From: Fulvivirga sp.
GTDB lineage: Bacteria; Bacteroidota; Bacteroidia; Cytophagales; Cyclobacteriaceae
DNA length: 36,113 nucleotides
NCBI GenBank assembly: GCA_028280565.1
Contig: JANQLQ010000022.1
Span: 1 to 36,113, forward strand
Reading direction: 5' to 3'
Positions 1-7,872 of the stretch are shown here, one piece after another. The notes under the pieces are model-generated. The model was not told where the DNA came from and ran no database searches. It saw nothing but the letters and a program-made list of their open reading frames with translations. Every line of letters starts with the position of its first letter. The stretch's first letter is position 1. The position numbers and the translations under genes were made by a program.

Positions 1-225
1 AGGGGAAAATGAGCTTGGTTGCTGGCGCCCTTTTCTTTTGTTTCGTTTTCTTTCCCCGAAGGGATGCCTATGGCATGGGCGCGCAAAAGAAAATGAAAAC
101 CGGGCTTAGAACCTCAAAATCCCGCTTAAACTGCTCATTGCAAGGCTGACATTACCCGAAACATCCTAAAAATATAGCTTAACTTGCCAAAATTAAACGT
201 TCTCCTATCAAAGCTAATTTGAGAG
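1..225. repeat. Dispersed intergenic repeat, copy 1 (cut by window edge)
   Basis: The stretch from about base 2 to 225 aligns with 29675-29868 in the same orientation, with scattered substitutions. Shared blocks include gcttggttgctggcgcc, gcttaaactgctcattgc, attacccgaaacatc and aaatatagcttaac. It contains a hairpin with arms 41-53 and 86-98 (12 of 13 positions complementary, the other a G-T). The loop is longer than in copy 2 because of an extra segment that carries its own small inverted repeat (atgcc/ggcat). It lies 85 nt beyond the stop codon of metF. The left end is outside the window. No gene is visible from here to 310. Confidence 0.75.
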
Positions 226-310
226 GACGCCTAAAAACCATAAACGATCAAATAGTAACGATCACTCCACGAAAAACAGCCCTATCTCAAACCGGCTAGG
301 CCGTCATTCC

Positions 311-1267
311 CTAAAACAACGCTTTTGCAATTTGATACACCGGGTCAGACTTACCCATAGAGTAATAGTGAAGCACAGGAACACCTTGGTCCATCAACTC
401 TTTTGATTGCTTGATACACCATTCCATACCGATCTGCTTGACGGCTGAATTGTCCTTTGCCTTATCAATTTCATCCGCTAATTCTTCCGGCAGGTCGATA
501 TGAAAAATGCGCGGGAGCACTGTGGTCTGCTTCTTCGTAGTGATCGGTTTCAGCCCGGGAATGATGGGCACATCAATTCCCATTTCGCGGCATTTAGCGA
601 CAAACTCAAAATACTTTTTATTGTCAAAAAACATCTGTGTGACCACATACTCGGCGCCCATATCTACCTTCATTTTGAGGTATTTCATATCCGTTTTTAA
701 ATTCGGCGCTGTGAAATGCTTTTCAGGATATCCTGCTACTCCAATACAAAACTCCGTAGGCGAGGGATTCTGGATCTCCTCGTCCAGGTATTTTCCTGAG
801 TTCATATCCATTACTTGTCCCAGCAGGTCCGTAGCATACTGATGGCCATCCTTTTCGGGCACAAACGAAGGCTCCGTTTTGATCGCATCGCCTTGTAAGA
901 CCAATACGTTGTCAATGCCCAAAAAATCAAGGTCGATCAGTGCATTTTCCGTCTCTTCTTTGTTGAACCCTCCACATATGATATGAGGCACTGCATCTAC
1001 ATTATACTTGTTCTTTATGGCTGCACAGATCCCCACCGTACCGGGACGTTTACGCGTGGATTTTTTTTCCAGCAGTCCATTTTCCCTTTTTTTATAAACA
1101 TACTCCTCCCGATGATAGGTAACATCTATAAAAGGAGGTTTAAATTCCATTAACGGATCAATGTGACCAAAAAGGTTCTTAATATTCTCCCCCTTTAATG
1201 GCGGTAATATCTCGAAAGAGAATAAAGTAGAGCCATTAGCCTTGGCCAGGTGTTCGGTTACTTTCAT
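311..1267 (-). CDS. metF: Methylenetetrahydrofolate reductase
   Basis: This 318-residue protein reduces 5,10-methylene-THF to 5-methyl-THF, the methyl donor used by MetH, with FAD as cofactor in the cytoplasm. It matches the MetF TIM-barrel family end to end: the N-terminal SFEILPP corresponds to FEFFPP of E. coli MetF, followed by IDVTYHREE, the flavin-site LVLQGDA, VAGYPEKH, and VTQMFFDNKKY near residue 215. It is slightly longer than E. coli MetF (296 aa) because of an insertion near residues 58-75, as is usual in Bacteroidota. The ATG at 1265-1267 gives the family N-terminus. It lies downstream of metH on the same strand but is separated by about 840 nt of repeats and a broken four-helix-bundle gene, so co-transcription is uncertain. 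Function is confidently assigned from sequence. Confidence 0.96.
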   Translation of the reverse strand: MKVTEHLAKANGSTLFSFEILPPLKGENIKNLFGHIDPLMEFKPPFIDVTYHREEYVYKKRENGLLEKKSTRKRPGTVGICAAIKNKYNVDAVPHIICGGFNKEETENALIDLDFLGIDNVLVLQGDAIKTEPSFVPEKDGHQYATDLLGQVMDMNSGKYLDEEIQNPSPTEFCIGVAGYPEKHFTAPNLKTDMKYLKMKVDMGAEYVVTQMFFDNKKYFEFVAKCREMGIDVPIIPGLKPITTKKQTTVLPRIFHIDLPEELADEIDKAKDNSAVKQIGMEWCIKQSKELMDQGVPVLHYYSMGKSDPVYQIAKALF

Positions 1268-1304
1268 GTTTTTTGTTTTCCTTGGGGAGAGTAGAAGTGC
1301 TAGG

Positions 1305-1451
1305 GTGTTGAAGTGTTGTAGTGCTCAAGTGTTGAAGTCTAAAAAGTGTTGGGGTGTTAAAGTTGGCAAAATTTAAGTTATTTAATCCCATTTAACATAG
1401 TCCCTTGCAATTAAAACACTTCAACACTTGAGCACTACAACACTTCAACAC
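1305..1451. repeat. Perfect 34-bp inverted repeat between metF and the broken four-helix-bundle gene
   Basis: Bases 1305-1338 are the exact reverse complement of 1418-1451. The arms are separated by 79 nt, and both are made of the words acttcaacactt, gagcactacaa and their complements. The right arm overlaps the 24-bp tandem array. A transcript running from metH to metF could fold here into a long hairpin. Confidence 0.9.
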
Positions 1452-1513
1452 TTGAGCACTACAACACTTCAACACTTTTGGACTTCAACACTTCAACACT
1501 TTTGGACTTCAAC
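1418..1513. repeat. 24-bp tandem repeat array, four units
   Basis: There are four consecutive 24-bp units at 1418-1441, 1442-1465, 1466-1489 and 1490-1513. The first two are identical to each other, and the last two are identical to each other. All begin with acttcaacactt; the first pair continues gagcactacaac and the second pair ttggacttcaac. The same words recur in the array at 1951-2078 on the other side of the four-helix-bundle gene. Confidence 0.9.
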
Positions 1514-1529
1514 ACACTCCAACAACATT

Positions 1530-1894
1530 TCACTTCCCCCGTAAATATTTTATTAATCCCAATACCAAATTACGCGTATCGATAATTTTGGATTGTAACT
1601 CTCTGAATTCCCTATCATTCACATAATCCATGTCGATCAATACATAAGTCATACTTAAAACCTCTTGTGCAGAGCTCTTGAAATATCCAAGAACCGAATA
1701 AACTCCTTATCAGAATACCTCCCAAAGCCCTCTGCTATATTATTCATCACACTCACCGAAGCACTTTTAAGCTGCCTCACAAGATCAATATCTCTTCTCA
1801 ACTGCTCTTTCTTACACGTGAGAAATACCATCTTCACCATCTGTCTAGCTTCTTTCCAGCAATTCAAATCTTCAAATCGCTCTACTTTAGCCAT
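1530..1894 (-). pseudogene. Frameshifted four-helix-bundle protein (23S rRNA-intervening-sequence / S23 type)
   Basis: From the ATG at 1892-1894 the first frame reads 79 residues with the hallmarks of the four-helix-bundle family (TIGR02436): FEDLNCWKEAR at the start, then LVRQLKSASVSVMNNIAEG and FLDISRA. It then stops at 1655-1657. Shifting frame near 1674 restores the usual C-terminus (SSAQEVLSMTYVLID, then LVLGLIKYLRG) to a TGA at 1530-1532. Adding back one base would give a 121-residue protein, the normal family length. This is therefore a one-base deletion in a real gene, or a sequencing error. The family includes proteins encoded inside 23S rRNA intervening sequences and the Avd protein of diversity-generating retroelements; its role in stand-alone loci is not established. 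The gene sits between two arrays of acttcaacactt-type repeats and between metH and metF. Confidence 0.85.
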
Positions 1895-1950
1895 AAAAAA
1901 AATAATTAGTACAAAAACACTTCATTTAAACATCACCCCCAAAACCTTTC

Positions 1951-2078
1951 GACCTCAACACATTTAGACCTCAACACATTTAGACCTCAACACATTTAGA
2001 CCTTAACACATTTAGACTTCAACACTTTTAGACTTCAACACTTTTAGACCTCAACACTTTTAGACCTCAACACTTGAG
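1951..2078. repeat. 16-bp tandem repeat array, eight units
   Basis: Eight exactly 16-bp units run from 1951 to 2078. Units 1-3 read gacctcaacacattta and unit 4 differs from them by one base. Units 5-6 read gacttcaacactttta and unit 7 differs from those by one base. Unit 8 ends in cttgag and leads into ttgagcacttaagcactcc. The array lies in the 215-nt gap between the start of the four-helix-bundle gene and the end of metH. No other feature is visible in that gap. Confidence 0.92.
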
Positions 2079-2109
2079 CACTTAAGCACTCCAACACCCC
2101 AAAACCCCT

Positions 2110-4791
2110 TCAAACATTATAAGCCAAATTAGGCGCAAGCCATTTCTCCATCTCCCCCAAGTCCATTCCCTTTCTTTCCGCATACTCCTTTACCTGGTCC
2201 TTTTCGACCTTACCCAACCCAAAATATCGTGATTGAGGGTGGGAGAAGTAAAAACCACTAACAGACGATGCCGGGTACATGGCATAAGATTCCGTTAACG
2301 TGATCCCCGTATTTTTTTCCGCTTGTAGAAGATCAAATAAGATCCGTTTTTCTGTATGATCGGGACAGGCAGGATAGCCCGGGGCCGGTCGGATACCGTT
2401 GTATTTTTCATGGATCAGTTCTTCGTTTGTCAGCTGTTCCCCATTGGCATAGCCCCACAGGTCTTTTCTGACTTTTTTATGCATTAGTTCAGCAAAAGCT
2501 TCGGCCAGCCTGTCGGCGATAGCTTTCACCATAATGCTCTTATAATCATCGTGTTCTTTTTCGTATTCTTCTATGAGCTTTTCTATCCCGATACCCGCTG
2601 TTACGGCAAAACCTCCAAGGTAATCACGGATACCGGTCTCTGCTGGCGCAATGTAATCGGCCAGGGACACATTGGCAATCCCTTTTCCTTTTTTGCCTTG
2701 CTGCCTCAGGAAATGGAATTCCGTAGACCCTTCGTTGGTATCTACAATCACATTATCACCATCTGCCCGGGCAGGGAAAATACCTGCCACGGCTTTAGCC
2801 TTCAACGATCGGTCCTTGACAATCTCATCCAACATGAGGTTAGCGTCATCAAATAGTTTTTTGGCTTCCACTCCTACTACTTCGTCTTGGAAAATCTTGG
2901 GATATTTCCCTTTCAACATCCAGGTCTGGAAAAAAGGCGTCCAATCGATGTATTCACGGATCTCTTGTAGAGGGTAGTCCTCAAACACGTGGGTCCCGAG
3001 CTGGAGCGGCTTCACCGGTTCGTAGTCTTTCCAATTGACCATCACCTTATTGGCCCTGGCCTCGGAAATAGGTATGTAGTTCTTAGCCGAGGTACGGTTA
3101 GCATGCCCCGCCCTAAGCTCTTCGTATTCTTTTTTAACTTTCTGGTAGAATTCTTGACGAGTACGCTTACTGATCAATTCCCCTACCACAGGAACACTCC
3201 GGGAGGCATCCAGGACATGCACCACCGAACCGCTATAATTCGGATCGATCTTCACGGCGGTATGGATCCGTGACGTGGTGGCCCCGCCGATCAAGAGAGG
3301 TACCTTCATACCACGTTTTTCCATTTCCTGCGCCACATAAACCATTTCATCTAATGATGGGGTAATTAAGCCGCTGAGCCCGATGGCTACCACTCCTTCT
3401 TTTTCAGCGGTATCGAGGATCTTCTCCGCGGGCACCATGACGCCTAAGTCAATGATCTCATAGTTATTGCAGGCAAGGACCACCCCGACAATGTTTTTTC
3501 CAATATCGTGGACATCACCTTTTACGGTGGCTAGTAATATCTTGGACGCTGATTCCGTGGACTGGTTCTGCTGCTTCTCAGCCTCTAAAAAAGGTTCAAG
3601 GTAGGCCACGGCCTTTTTCATCACCCTTGCGCTTTTCACCACCTGCGGCAAAAACATCTTACCTGCGCCGAACAGGTCCCCTACCACGTTCATCCCGTCC
3701 ATCAAGGGTCCTTCGATCACATGGAGCGGACGATCGTGCTTTTTCCGGGCCTCCTCTGTGTCCTCCTCGATGTAGTCGACTATCCCTTTTACCAAGGCAT
3801 GTGAAAGGCGTTCTTCCACCGTTCCATTGCGCCAGGCATCGTCCTTTTGTTTGGTTTTGGTATTGCCCTTAAAGGTCTCTGCAAAATCCAAAAGTCGTTC
3901 GGTGGCGTCATCGCGCCGGTCTAGCAGTACATCTTCTACGTAAGTGAGCAGATCCTTTGGGATCTCATCGTAAACTTCCAGCATAGAAGGGTTTACAATC
4001 CCCATATCCATACCATGCTGGATACCATGGTAGAGAAATGCGGAGTGCATAGCCTCTCGTACGGCATTGTTGCCTCTAAACGAAAAGGAGACATTGCTAA
4101 CGCCACCGCTCACATGGGCGCCGGGAAGGTTTTCGCGGATCCATTTTGTAGCCTTAAAAAAGTCCAAAGCATTGGTCCGGTGCTCCTCCATACCTGTAGC
4201 AACAGGAAAGATGTTCGGGTCAAAGATGATATCCGGCGCCGGGAAATGGACCTTATCCACCAAGATGCGGTAGGAGCGCTCACAGATCTCTATTCTCCTT
4301 TCATAGGTATCGGCCTGGCCCTGCTCATCAAAAGCCATCACTACTACCGCAGCGCCATATCTTTTTATGATCTTGGCTTGGTGAATAAATTCTTCTTCAC
4401 CGGACTTCAGGCTGATAGAGTTTACTACGCCTTTCCCTTGAATGCACTTTAGACCTGCCTCGATGATCTCCCACTTGGAAGAATCGATCATGACAGGTAT
4501 TCGAGCGATATCAGGTTCTGAAGCCATCAGGTTAAGGAAATTGACCATGGCCTCCTTGCCATCCAACATTCCCTCATCCATGTTGACATCTATGACCTGG
4601 GCGCCTCCTTCTACCTGCTCACGGGCCACTTCCAGTGCCTCTTCCAGGTTGTTTTCCTTGATCAGCCGTAAGAATCGCCGTGAACCGGTTACATTCGTAC
4701 GCTCACCGATGTTCACGAAATTCGTCTCCGGGGTAACTATTAACGGTTCTAAACCACTCAACCGCAAAAATGAATTGCCTAAGCTTGACAT
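2110..4791 (-). CDS. metH: Cobalamin-dependent methionine synthase, form lacking the homocysteine-binding domain
   Basis: The protein transfers the methyl group from 5-methyl-THF through cobalamin to homocysteine. It has 893 residues against 1227 in E. coli MetH: it begins directly with the pterin-binding domain ([16 protein letters not shown] near residue 25, [12 protein letters not shown] near 67). The cobalamin cap follows (about 325-400). The B12 domain carries GDVHDIGKN with the cobalt-ligand His428, and the SAM-dependent reactivation domain carries [16 protein letters not shown] near the C-terminus. The zinc/homocysteine methyltransferase domain (about 330 aa) is absent and must be supplied by another gene, which is not in this window; split MetH is known in Bacteroidota. 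The ATG at 4789-4791 follows a SAM riboswitch and terminator, implying shut-off when SAM is plentiful. Confidence 0.95.
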   Translation of the reverse strand: MSSLGNSFLRLSGLEPLIVTPETNFVNIGERTNVTGSRRFLRLIKENNLEEALEVAREQVEGGAQVIDVNMDEGMLDGKEAMVNFLNLMASEPDIARIPVMIDSSKWEIIEAGLKCIQGKGVVNSISLKSGEEEFIHQAKIIKRYGAAVVVMAFDEQGQADTYERRIEICERSYRILVDKVHFPAPDIIFDPNIFPVATGMEEHRTNALDFFKATKWIRENLPGAHVSGGVSNVSFSFRGNNAVREAMHSAFLYHGIQHGMDMGIVNPSMLEVYDEIPKDLLTYVEDVLLDRRDDATERLLDFAETFKGNTKTKQKDDAWRNGTVEERLSHALVKGIVDYIEEDTEEARKKHDRPLHVIEGPLMDGMNVVGDLFGAGKMFLPQVVKSARVMKKAVAYLEPFLEAEKQQNQSTESASKILLATVKGDVHDIGKNIVGVVLACNNYEIIDLGVMVPAEKILDTAEKEGVVAIGLSGLITPSLDEMVYVAQEMEKRGMKVPLLIGGATTSRIHTAVKIDPNYSGSVVHVLDASRSVPVVGELISKRTRQEFYQKVKKEYEELRAGHANRTSAKNYIPISEARANKVMVNWKDYEPVKPLQLGTHVFEDYPLQEIREYIDWTPFFQTWMLKGKYPKIFQDEVVGVEAKKLFDDANLMLDEIVKDRSLKAKAVAGIFPARADGDNVIVDTNEGSTEFHFLRQQGKKGKGIANVSLADYIAPAETGIRDYLGGFAVTAGIGIEKLIEEYEKEHDDYKSIMVKAIADRLAEAFAELMHKKVRKDLWGYANGEQLTNEELIHEKYNGIRPAPGYPACPDHTEKRILFDLLQAEKNTGITLTESYAMYPASSVSGFYFSHPQSRYFGLGKVEKDQVKEYAERKGMDLGEMEKWLAPNLAYNV

Positions 4792-4810
4792 TTCTAATTC
4801 AATTCAAAAC

Positions 4811-4844
4811 AAAAAAAAAGCTTCCTCGATAATTCAAGGAAGCT
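4811..4844 (-). terminator. Intrinsic terminator of the metH SAM riboswitch
   Basis: On the minus strand an 8-bp stem (agcttcct / aggaagct, bases 4819-4826 and 4837-4844) is followed at once by a run of nine T (complement of 4811-4819). It lies between the riboswitch aptamer and the metH start codon, the standard position for an expression platform working by premature termination. I did not resolve the competing anti-terminator pairing. Confidence 0.85.
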
Positions 4845-4875
4845 GTATATTATGACATAGATAATGCTATCCTGG

Positions 4876-4987
4876 CTTATCTTTCCCGTTTTACCGGGAT
4901 GGATTTAGCACCTTTCCCCATCCAATACAGGATCGGGAGGGTTGCTAAGGCTTCTACGGGCCATTTCCCTCCACCTTTCTCGATAAG
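4876..4987 (-). promoter_or_regulatory. SAM-I (S-box) riboswitch upstream of metH
   Basis: Read on the minus strand from 4987, the segment carries the S-box consensus elements in order: cttatcgagaaaggtggagg at the P1/P2 start, then ggcccgtagaagcc, then tagcaaccctcc, then ggtgctaaatcc, and closing gaaagataag. The first and last six bases (cttatc and gataag) pair as helix P1. Such aptamers bind S-adenosylmethionine and normally turn the downstream gene off. The terminator at 4811-4844 follows about 30 nt later and metH begins 84 nt after the aptamer, so this should be a feedback switch on methionine synthesis. Confidence 0.93.
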
Positions 4988-5014
4988 AATGTATAAAGAA
5001 CTTTTACTATGTGC

Positions 5015-5022
5015 CAAAAATA
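5015..5022 (-). promoter_or_regulatory. Candidate -7 element for the metH leader
   Basis: On the minus strand this reads TATTTTTG, a perfect match to the Bacteroidota -7 consensus TAnnTTTG. It lies 28 nt ahead of the riboswitch P1 helix, so a start shortly after it would give a leader of roughly 215 nt containing the whole switch. No good TTTG is visible at the -33 position, so the call rests on the -7 element and its placement. The rest of 4792-5203 holds nothing else that I recognise. Confidence 0.4.
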
Positions 5023-5203
5023 GGATAAATCTCTTATTATTCTAGTGAAAAAAGGAAAAGGTTTGAACACCATTACTGCTTTCGAATAGAGTTTAACCTT
5101 CAAGTAAACCTTGGGAAATACACGGGCGGTTTCGGTACAAAACCCGGGATCAATATTCGGCTTATCAACTTTATCCTTTTTAATTCCTCGTTTATCGAAA
5201 AAC

Positions 5204-5233
5204 TTTGAAACCCACCTCCTAATCCTATTATTT
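5204..5233 (+). promoter_or_regulatory. Candidate promoter of the lipoprotein-LytS-LytTR operon
   Basis: TTTG at 5204-5207 is followed after 18 nt by TATTATTT at 5226-5233, a partial match to the Bacteroidota -33/-7 pattern. The ATG of the first operon gene lies 25 nt further on, the usual leader length for this phylum. Moderate to low confidence because the -7 element is imperfect. Confidence 0.35.
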
Positions 5234-5258
5234 CACATCACAACAAATACAGTAACCC

Positions 5259-5939
5259 ATGAGAAAAATATTCTTTTTTTTGGCCTTAGGAGCAGTTCTT
5301 ACCCTTAGCTCGTGTGTTTATTCTTTATTCCCGTTTTATACGGAAGATACTATTATCTATTATGAAGACCTGAATGGCAAGTGGTCTTATGACACGAGTA
5401 CTTTCTTGGTCTTCGAACCCTACTATGAAAAAGAAAATATTATGATCGACTTAAGTGATTTCAACCTAAGTATAAAGCAGCATGACCATCCGGCCAATGA
5501 AGACGTTATTAAAGACAAAGAAGAACAAGAAGAAAACCACCCACGTAGTTATAAAATGACGGTAAAGTCAGGCGATCAAACCATTATTTATCTAACGCAC
5601 TTGTTCGAGGTGGAGGGCTCCCTGTATATGGACCTTTTTCCATGGTTGGAGGAAGGTGTCCACCAGGTCGAAGGGGACAAAATTGTTGTCGATAACTTAT
5701 TCCCTGTGCATACCATTATGAAAGTAGAATTGAAGGGCAATAAGCTCAATCTTATCCAATTTGACTTGAGCAAATTACATGATCTATTCAAAAGTAATCT
5801 TATACGATTACGCCATGAAATGGTCAATGACGAGGTATTGGTGACGGCAAAACCGAGAGAAATACAGAAATTTCTTAAAAATTATTCCAAAGACCCTTCC
5901 GTCTATGGGTCGAAAGAAGAATACACAAAGGTGCTATGA
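5259..5939 (+). CDS. Hypothetical lipoprotein, first gene of a LytS/LytTR operon
   Basis: A 226-residue protein with a lipoprotein signal: a basic start (MRKIFFFLALG), a hydrophobic stretch and a lipobox LSSC with Cys19. The mature part is acidic and soluble, without recognisable domain motifs. It may be anchored in the inner or outer membrane; the residue after the cysteine is Val rather than a clear retention signal. Its stop overlaps the start of the downstream sensor kinase by four bases (ATGA), so the two are translationally coupled. That coupling suggests the lipoprotein feeds a signal to the kinase or is its co-regulated sensor partner, which is inference. I do not recognise the family. 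Confidence 0.85.
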   Translation: MRKIFFFLALGAVLTLSSCVYSLFPFYTEDTIIYYEDLNGKWSYDTSTFLVFEPYYEKENIMIDLSDFNLSIKQHDHPANEDVIKDKEEQEENHPRSYKMTVKSGDQTIIYLTHLFEVEGSLYMDLFPWLEEGVHQVEGDKIVVDNLFPVHTIMKVELKGNKLNLIQFDLSKLHDLFKSNLIRLRHEMVNDEVLVTAKPREIQKFLKNYSKDPSVYGSKEEYTKVL

Positions 5940-6958
5940 TCCCTAGCGTCAAAAAGTTCTACAAACTCTCTTGGGTACAGCACCTGATTTTTTGGGCCGT
6001 TTCCTTTTATTTTATTGGCTCTTACTTTTCAATATCTAATGTCATTGGCCCCATAGATATTATTTATTCCGGCTGTTTTCATATTAGCATTGCCGTTTTG
6101 GTCTATATTAATTTGAGAATACTCATCCCGCGTTTGCTCACTAGGAAATCCGTGTTTTTGTATATTATTTTATCGATAATAACGGTAGCCCTGGCCTTGC
6201 TAACCCATGAACTTACCTTTGAATTACTTATCCCTGCCCTACCTTGGGAATATTACCTGGTATCATTTACCGATCCCTGGGTACTGATCACCATTTTTTC
6301 TTGTTATCTCGTATTAAGCTCCTTGATAAAACTATCAAAAAGCTGGTTTAAACTACAGCAGTTAGAAGCCCTACAAAAGGATATGGAGCTACGGAGCCTA
6401 AAGCTCCAGGTGAACCCTCACTTTCTCTTAAACTCCCTCAACAGTATTTACGGCTTGTCATTGACCGGTACAAAGGAAGTACCGGAGTATATCATCAAGC
6501 TTAGCAACATTCTGAAACACATCCTTTATGAAACCAAAAAGGAACACATTCCACTTTCGGAGGAAATAACTTATATCGAAGATTACATAGCCCTACAAAA
6601 AATACGCCTTCCCAAGGAAACGGATGTAAGATTTATAACCGAGGGTAAGGCTGACCACCTCTATATTGCCCCTATGTTGATCATCCCTTTTATCGAAAAC
6701 GCCTTTAAACATGGTGCCGGCGGTGAAGGAGATCGCGACTATGCGCACTTTAAGTTGACCTTGGCTGGAGATCGATTGCAATTCATATCTAGGAATAATC
6801 AAGGTTCTTCTAACGAGATAAAAGATAGTGAATATAGCGGCATAGGGTTAGAAAATATTAGAAAACGCTTAGAGTTTCTTTACCCGGGTAAGCATGATTT
6901 AAAAATAACTAGCAATGCATACGAATTTACTGCTCAACTGGACCTGGCTTTGAAATGA
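5936..6958 (+). CDS. LytS/YehU-family sensor histidine kinase
   Basis: A 340-residue membrane kinase. Four hydrophobic helices lie at about residues 10-32, 41-66, 72-100 and 111-134, followed by a short coiled linker. The His_kinase (PF06580) domain contains LQVNPHFLLNSLNSIYG, with His162 as the phosphorylated residue. The ATPase domain has the N-box IIPFIENAFKHG and the G-box GIGLENIRKRLEFLYPG. It lacks a large periplasmic sensor domain, so it probably senses through its membrane part or through the upstream lipoprotein. It overlaps the lipoprotein gene by four bases and the regulator gene by four bases, so the three form one operon and the kinase should phosphorylate that regulator. Confidence 0.93.
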   Translation: MIPSVKKFYKLSWVQHLIFWAVSFYFIGSYFSISNVIGPIDIIYSGCFHISIAVLVYINLRILIPRLLTRKSVFLYIILSIITVALALLTHELTFELLIPALPWEYYLVSFTDPWVLITIFSCYLVLSSLIKLSKSWFKLQQLEALQKDMELRSLKLQVNPHFLLNSLNSIYGLSLTGTKEVPEYIIKLSNILKHILYETKKEHIPLSEEITYIEDYIALQKIRLPKETDVRFITEGKADHLYIAPMLIIPFIENAFKHGAGGEGDRDYAHFKLTLAGDRLQFISRNNQGSSNEIKDSEYSGIGLENIRKRLEFLYPGKHDLKITSNAYEFTAQLDLALK

Positions 6959-7632
6959 AAATTAAATGTATCATAGTCGATGATGAACCGATCTCTAGGG
7001 ATATAATCAGGAGATACCTCTCAAAATACGGCGATTTTGAAGTTTTATGCGAGGCTACAAACGCTTTTGAAGCTTTGAAATTTGTAGACAAAATTCCTAT
7101 TGATGTTGTTTTCTTGGACATTAACATGCCAAAACTATCCGGCCTTAGTTTGGTAAAAGAACTCACCCCTGTTCCCACCATCGTCTTCATTACCGCTTAC
7201 CCGGAATTTGCAGTTCAAGGTTTCGAATTAGAAGCTCTTGACTATCTTGTGAAGCCTGTCAATCCTACGCGTTTTGCGGAAACCATAGCCAAAATTCGAA
7301 AAAAAGCACATCGTGAAAATACAGATGGTCACCTTCTTGTAAAAACGGACCGCAAGATTTTCAAAGTACTGCTGAGTGAAATCCTTTATTTGAAAAGTTC
7401 CGGTGATTATGTCCATATCATCCGTGAAGGAAAATCGTTGATCACACACGATAGCCTAAAAAATATGGAACGTATACTTCCCCCTGATCGCTTTGTAAGA
7501 GCTCATAAATCATTCATAGTAAACCTTGACTACGTTAAAGCATTTGAAGCGGGAAAAATAAGTATTAACGGAATAAACATCCCTATTGGCAATACATACA
7601 AGGCAAGTATTAAGGAAAAGATGCTGTTGTAA
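6955..7632 (+). CDS. LytTR-family response regulator
   Basis: A 225-residue cytoplasmic DNA-binding regulator. The receiver domain occupies about residues 1-115: acidic pocket Asp9/Asp10, phosphoacceptor Asp55 in VVFLDINMP, and the conserved lysine in LDYLVKPV. The LytTR DNA-binding domain fills about 125-225, with SSGDYVHI, SLKNMERILP and the family hallmark FVRAHKSFIVN. Its ATG overlaps the stop of the LytS-type kinase (ATGA), so it is the cognate partner. LytTR proteins usually bind direct repeats about 21 bp apart; I did not find an obvious pair upstream of this operon. Confidence 0.94.
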   Translation: MKIKCIIVDDEPISRDIIRRYLSKYGDFEVLCEATNAFEALKFVDKIPIDVVFLDINMPKLSGLSLVKELTPVPTIVFITAYPEFAVQGFELEALDYLVKPVNPTRFAETIAKIRKKAHRENTDGHLLVKTDRKIFKVLLSEILYLKSSGDYVHIIREGKSLITHDSLKNMERILPPDRFVRAHKSFIVNLDYVKAFEAGKISINGINIPIGNTYKASIKEKMLL

Positions 7633-7648
7633 CCGGGGAGAATAAAAA

Positions 7649-7842
7649 ATACCCACAAGGCTTCGAAGGTTTATTTAAACCCCAAATAAGACAGGATTTG
7701 AGCTGCCCGCTGATGTCAGCCTTCCACTGTTAACCTATGTAACTAGGACGACCGAAGTCGTTGAGGCCTGGCTTTGACCAAAGGCTTCACTCGGTATTGT
7801 TTTTAATGTTAGGTTTAAAAAACAAGTCTACCTTGTGGGTAA
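7649..7842. mobile_element. MITE-like element with terminal inverted repeats and TA flanks
   Basis: The ends at 7651-7660 (acccacaagg) and 7831-7840 (ccttgtgggt) are perfect inverted repeats, and including the flanking bases both sides read TA next to cccacaagg. The similarity continues inward imperfectly to about 30 bp, through ggtttatttaaacc on the left and aggtttaaaaaac on the right. The element is about 190 bp, has no coding capacity, and contains smaller hairpins such as gctga/tcagc. The TA on each side would fit a target duplication of Tc1/mariner or IS630-type transposition. It lies in the convergent gap between the LytTR gene and trmB and could also act as a two-way terminator. Alternatively it is a structured RNA gene. 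Nothing else is visible in 7633-7872. Confidence 0.5.
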
Positions 7843-7872
7843 CACAAAGCTAGGGTTTAAAAATCATAAACA

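Noticed and set aside
1530-1894. A diversity-generating retroelement (because Avd shares the four-helix-bundle fold)
   Set aside because: No reverse transcriptase, template repeat or variable repeat was found in the window.
1418-2078. The repeat arrays as a CRISPR
   Set aside because: Units of 16 and 24 bp are directly adjacent, with no unique spacers and no cas genes nearby.
7649-7842. tRNA or tmRNA in the gap after the LytTR gene
   Set aside because: No T-loop GTTCGAATC-like sequence and no cloverleaf could be drawn; terminal inverted repeats explain the structure better.
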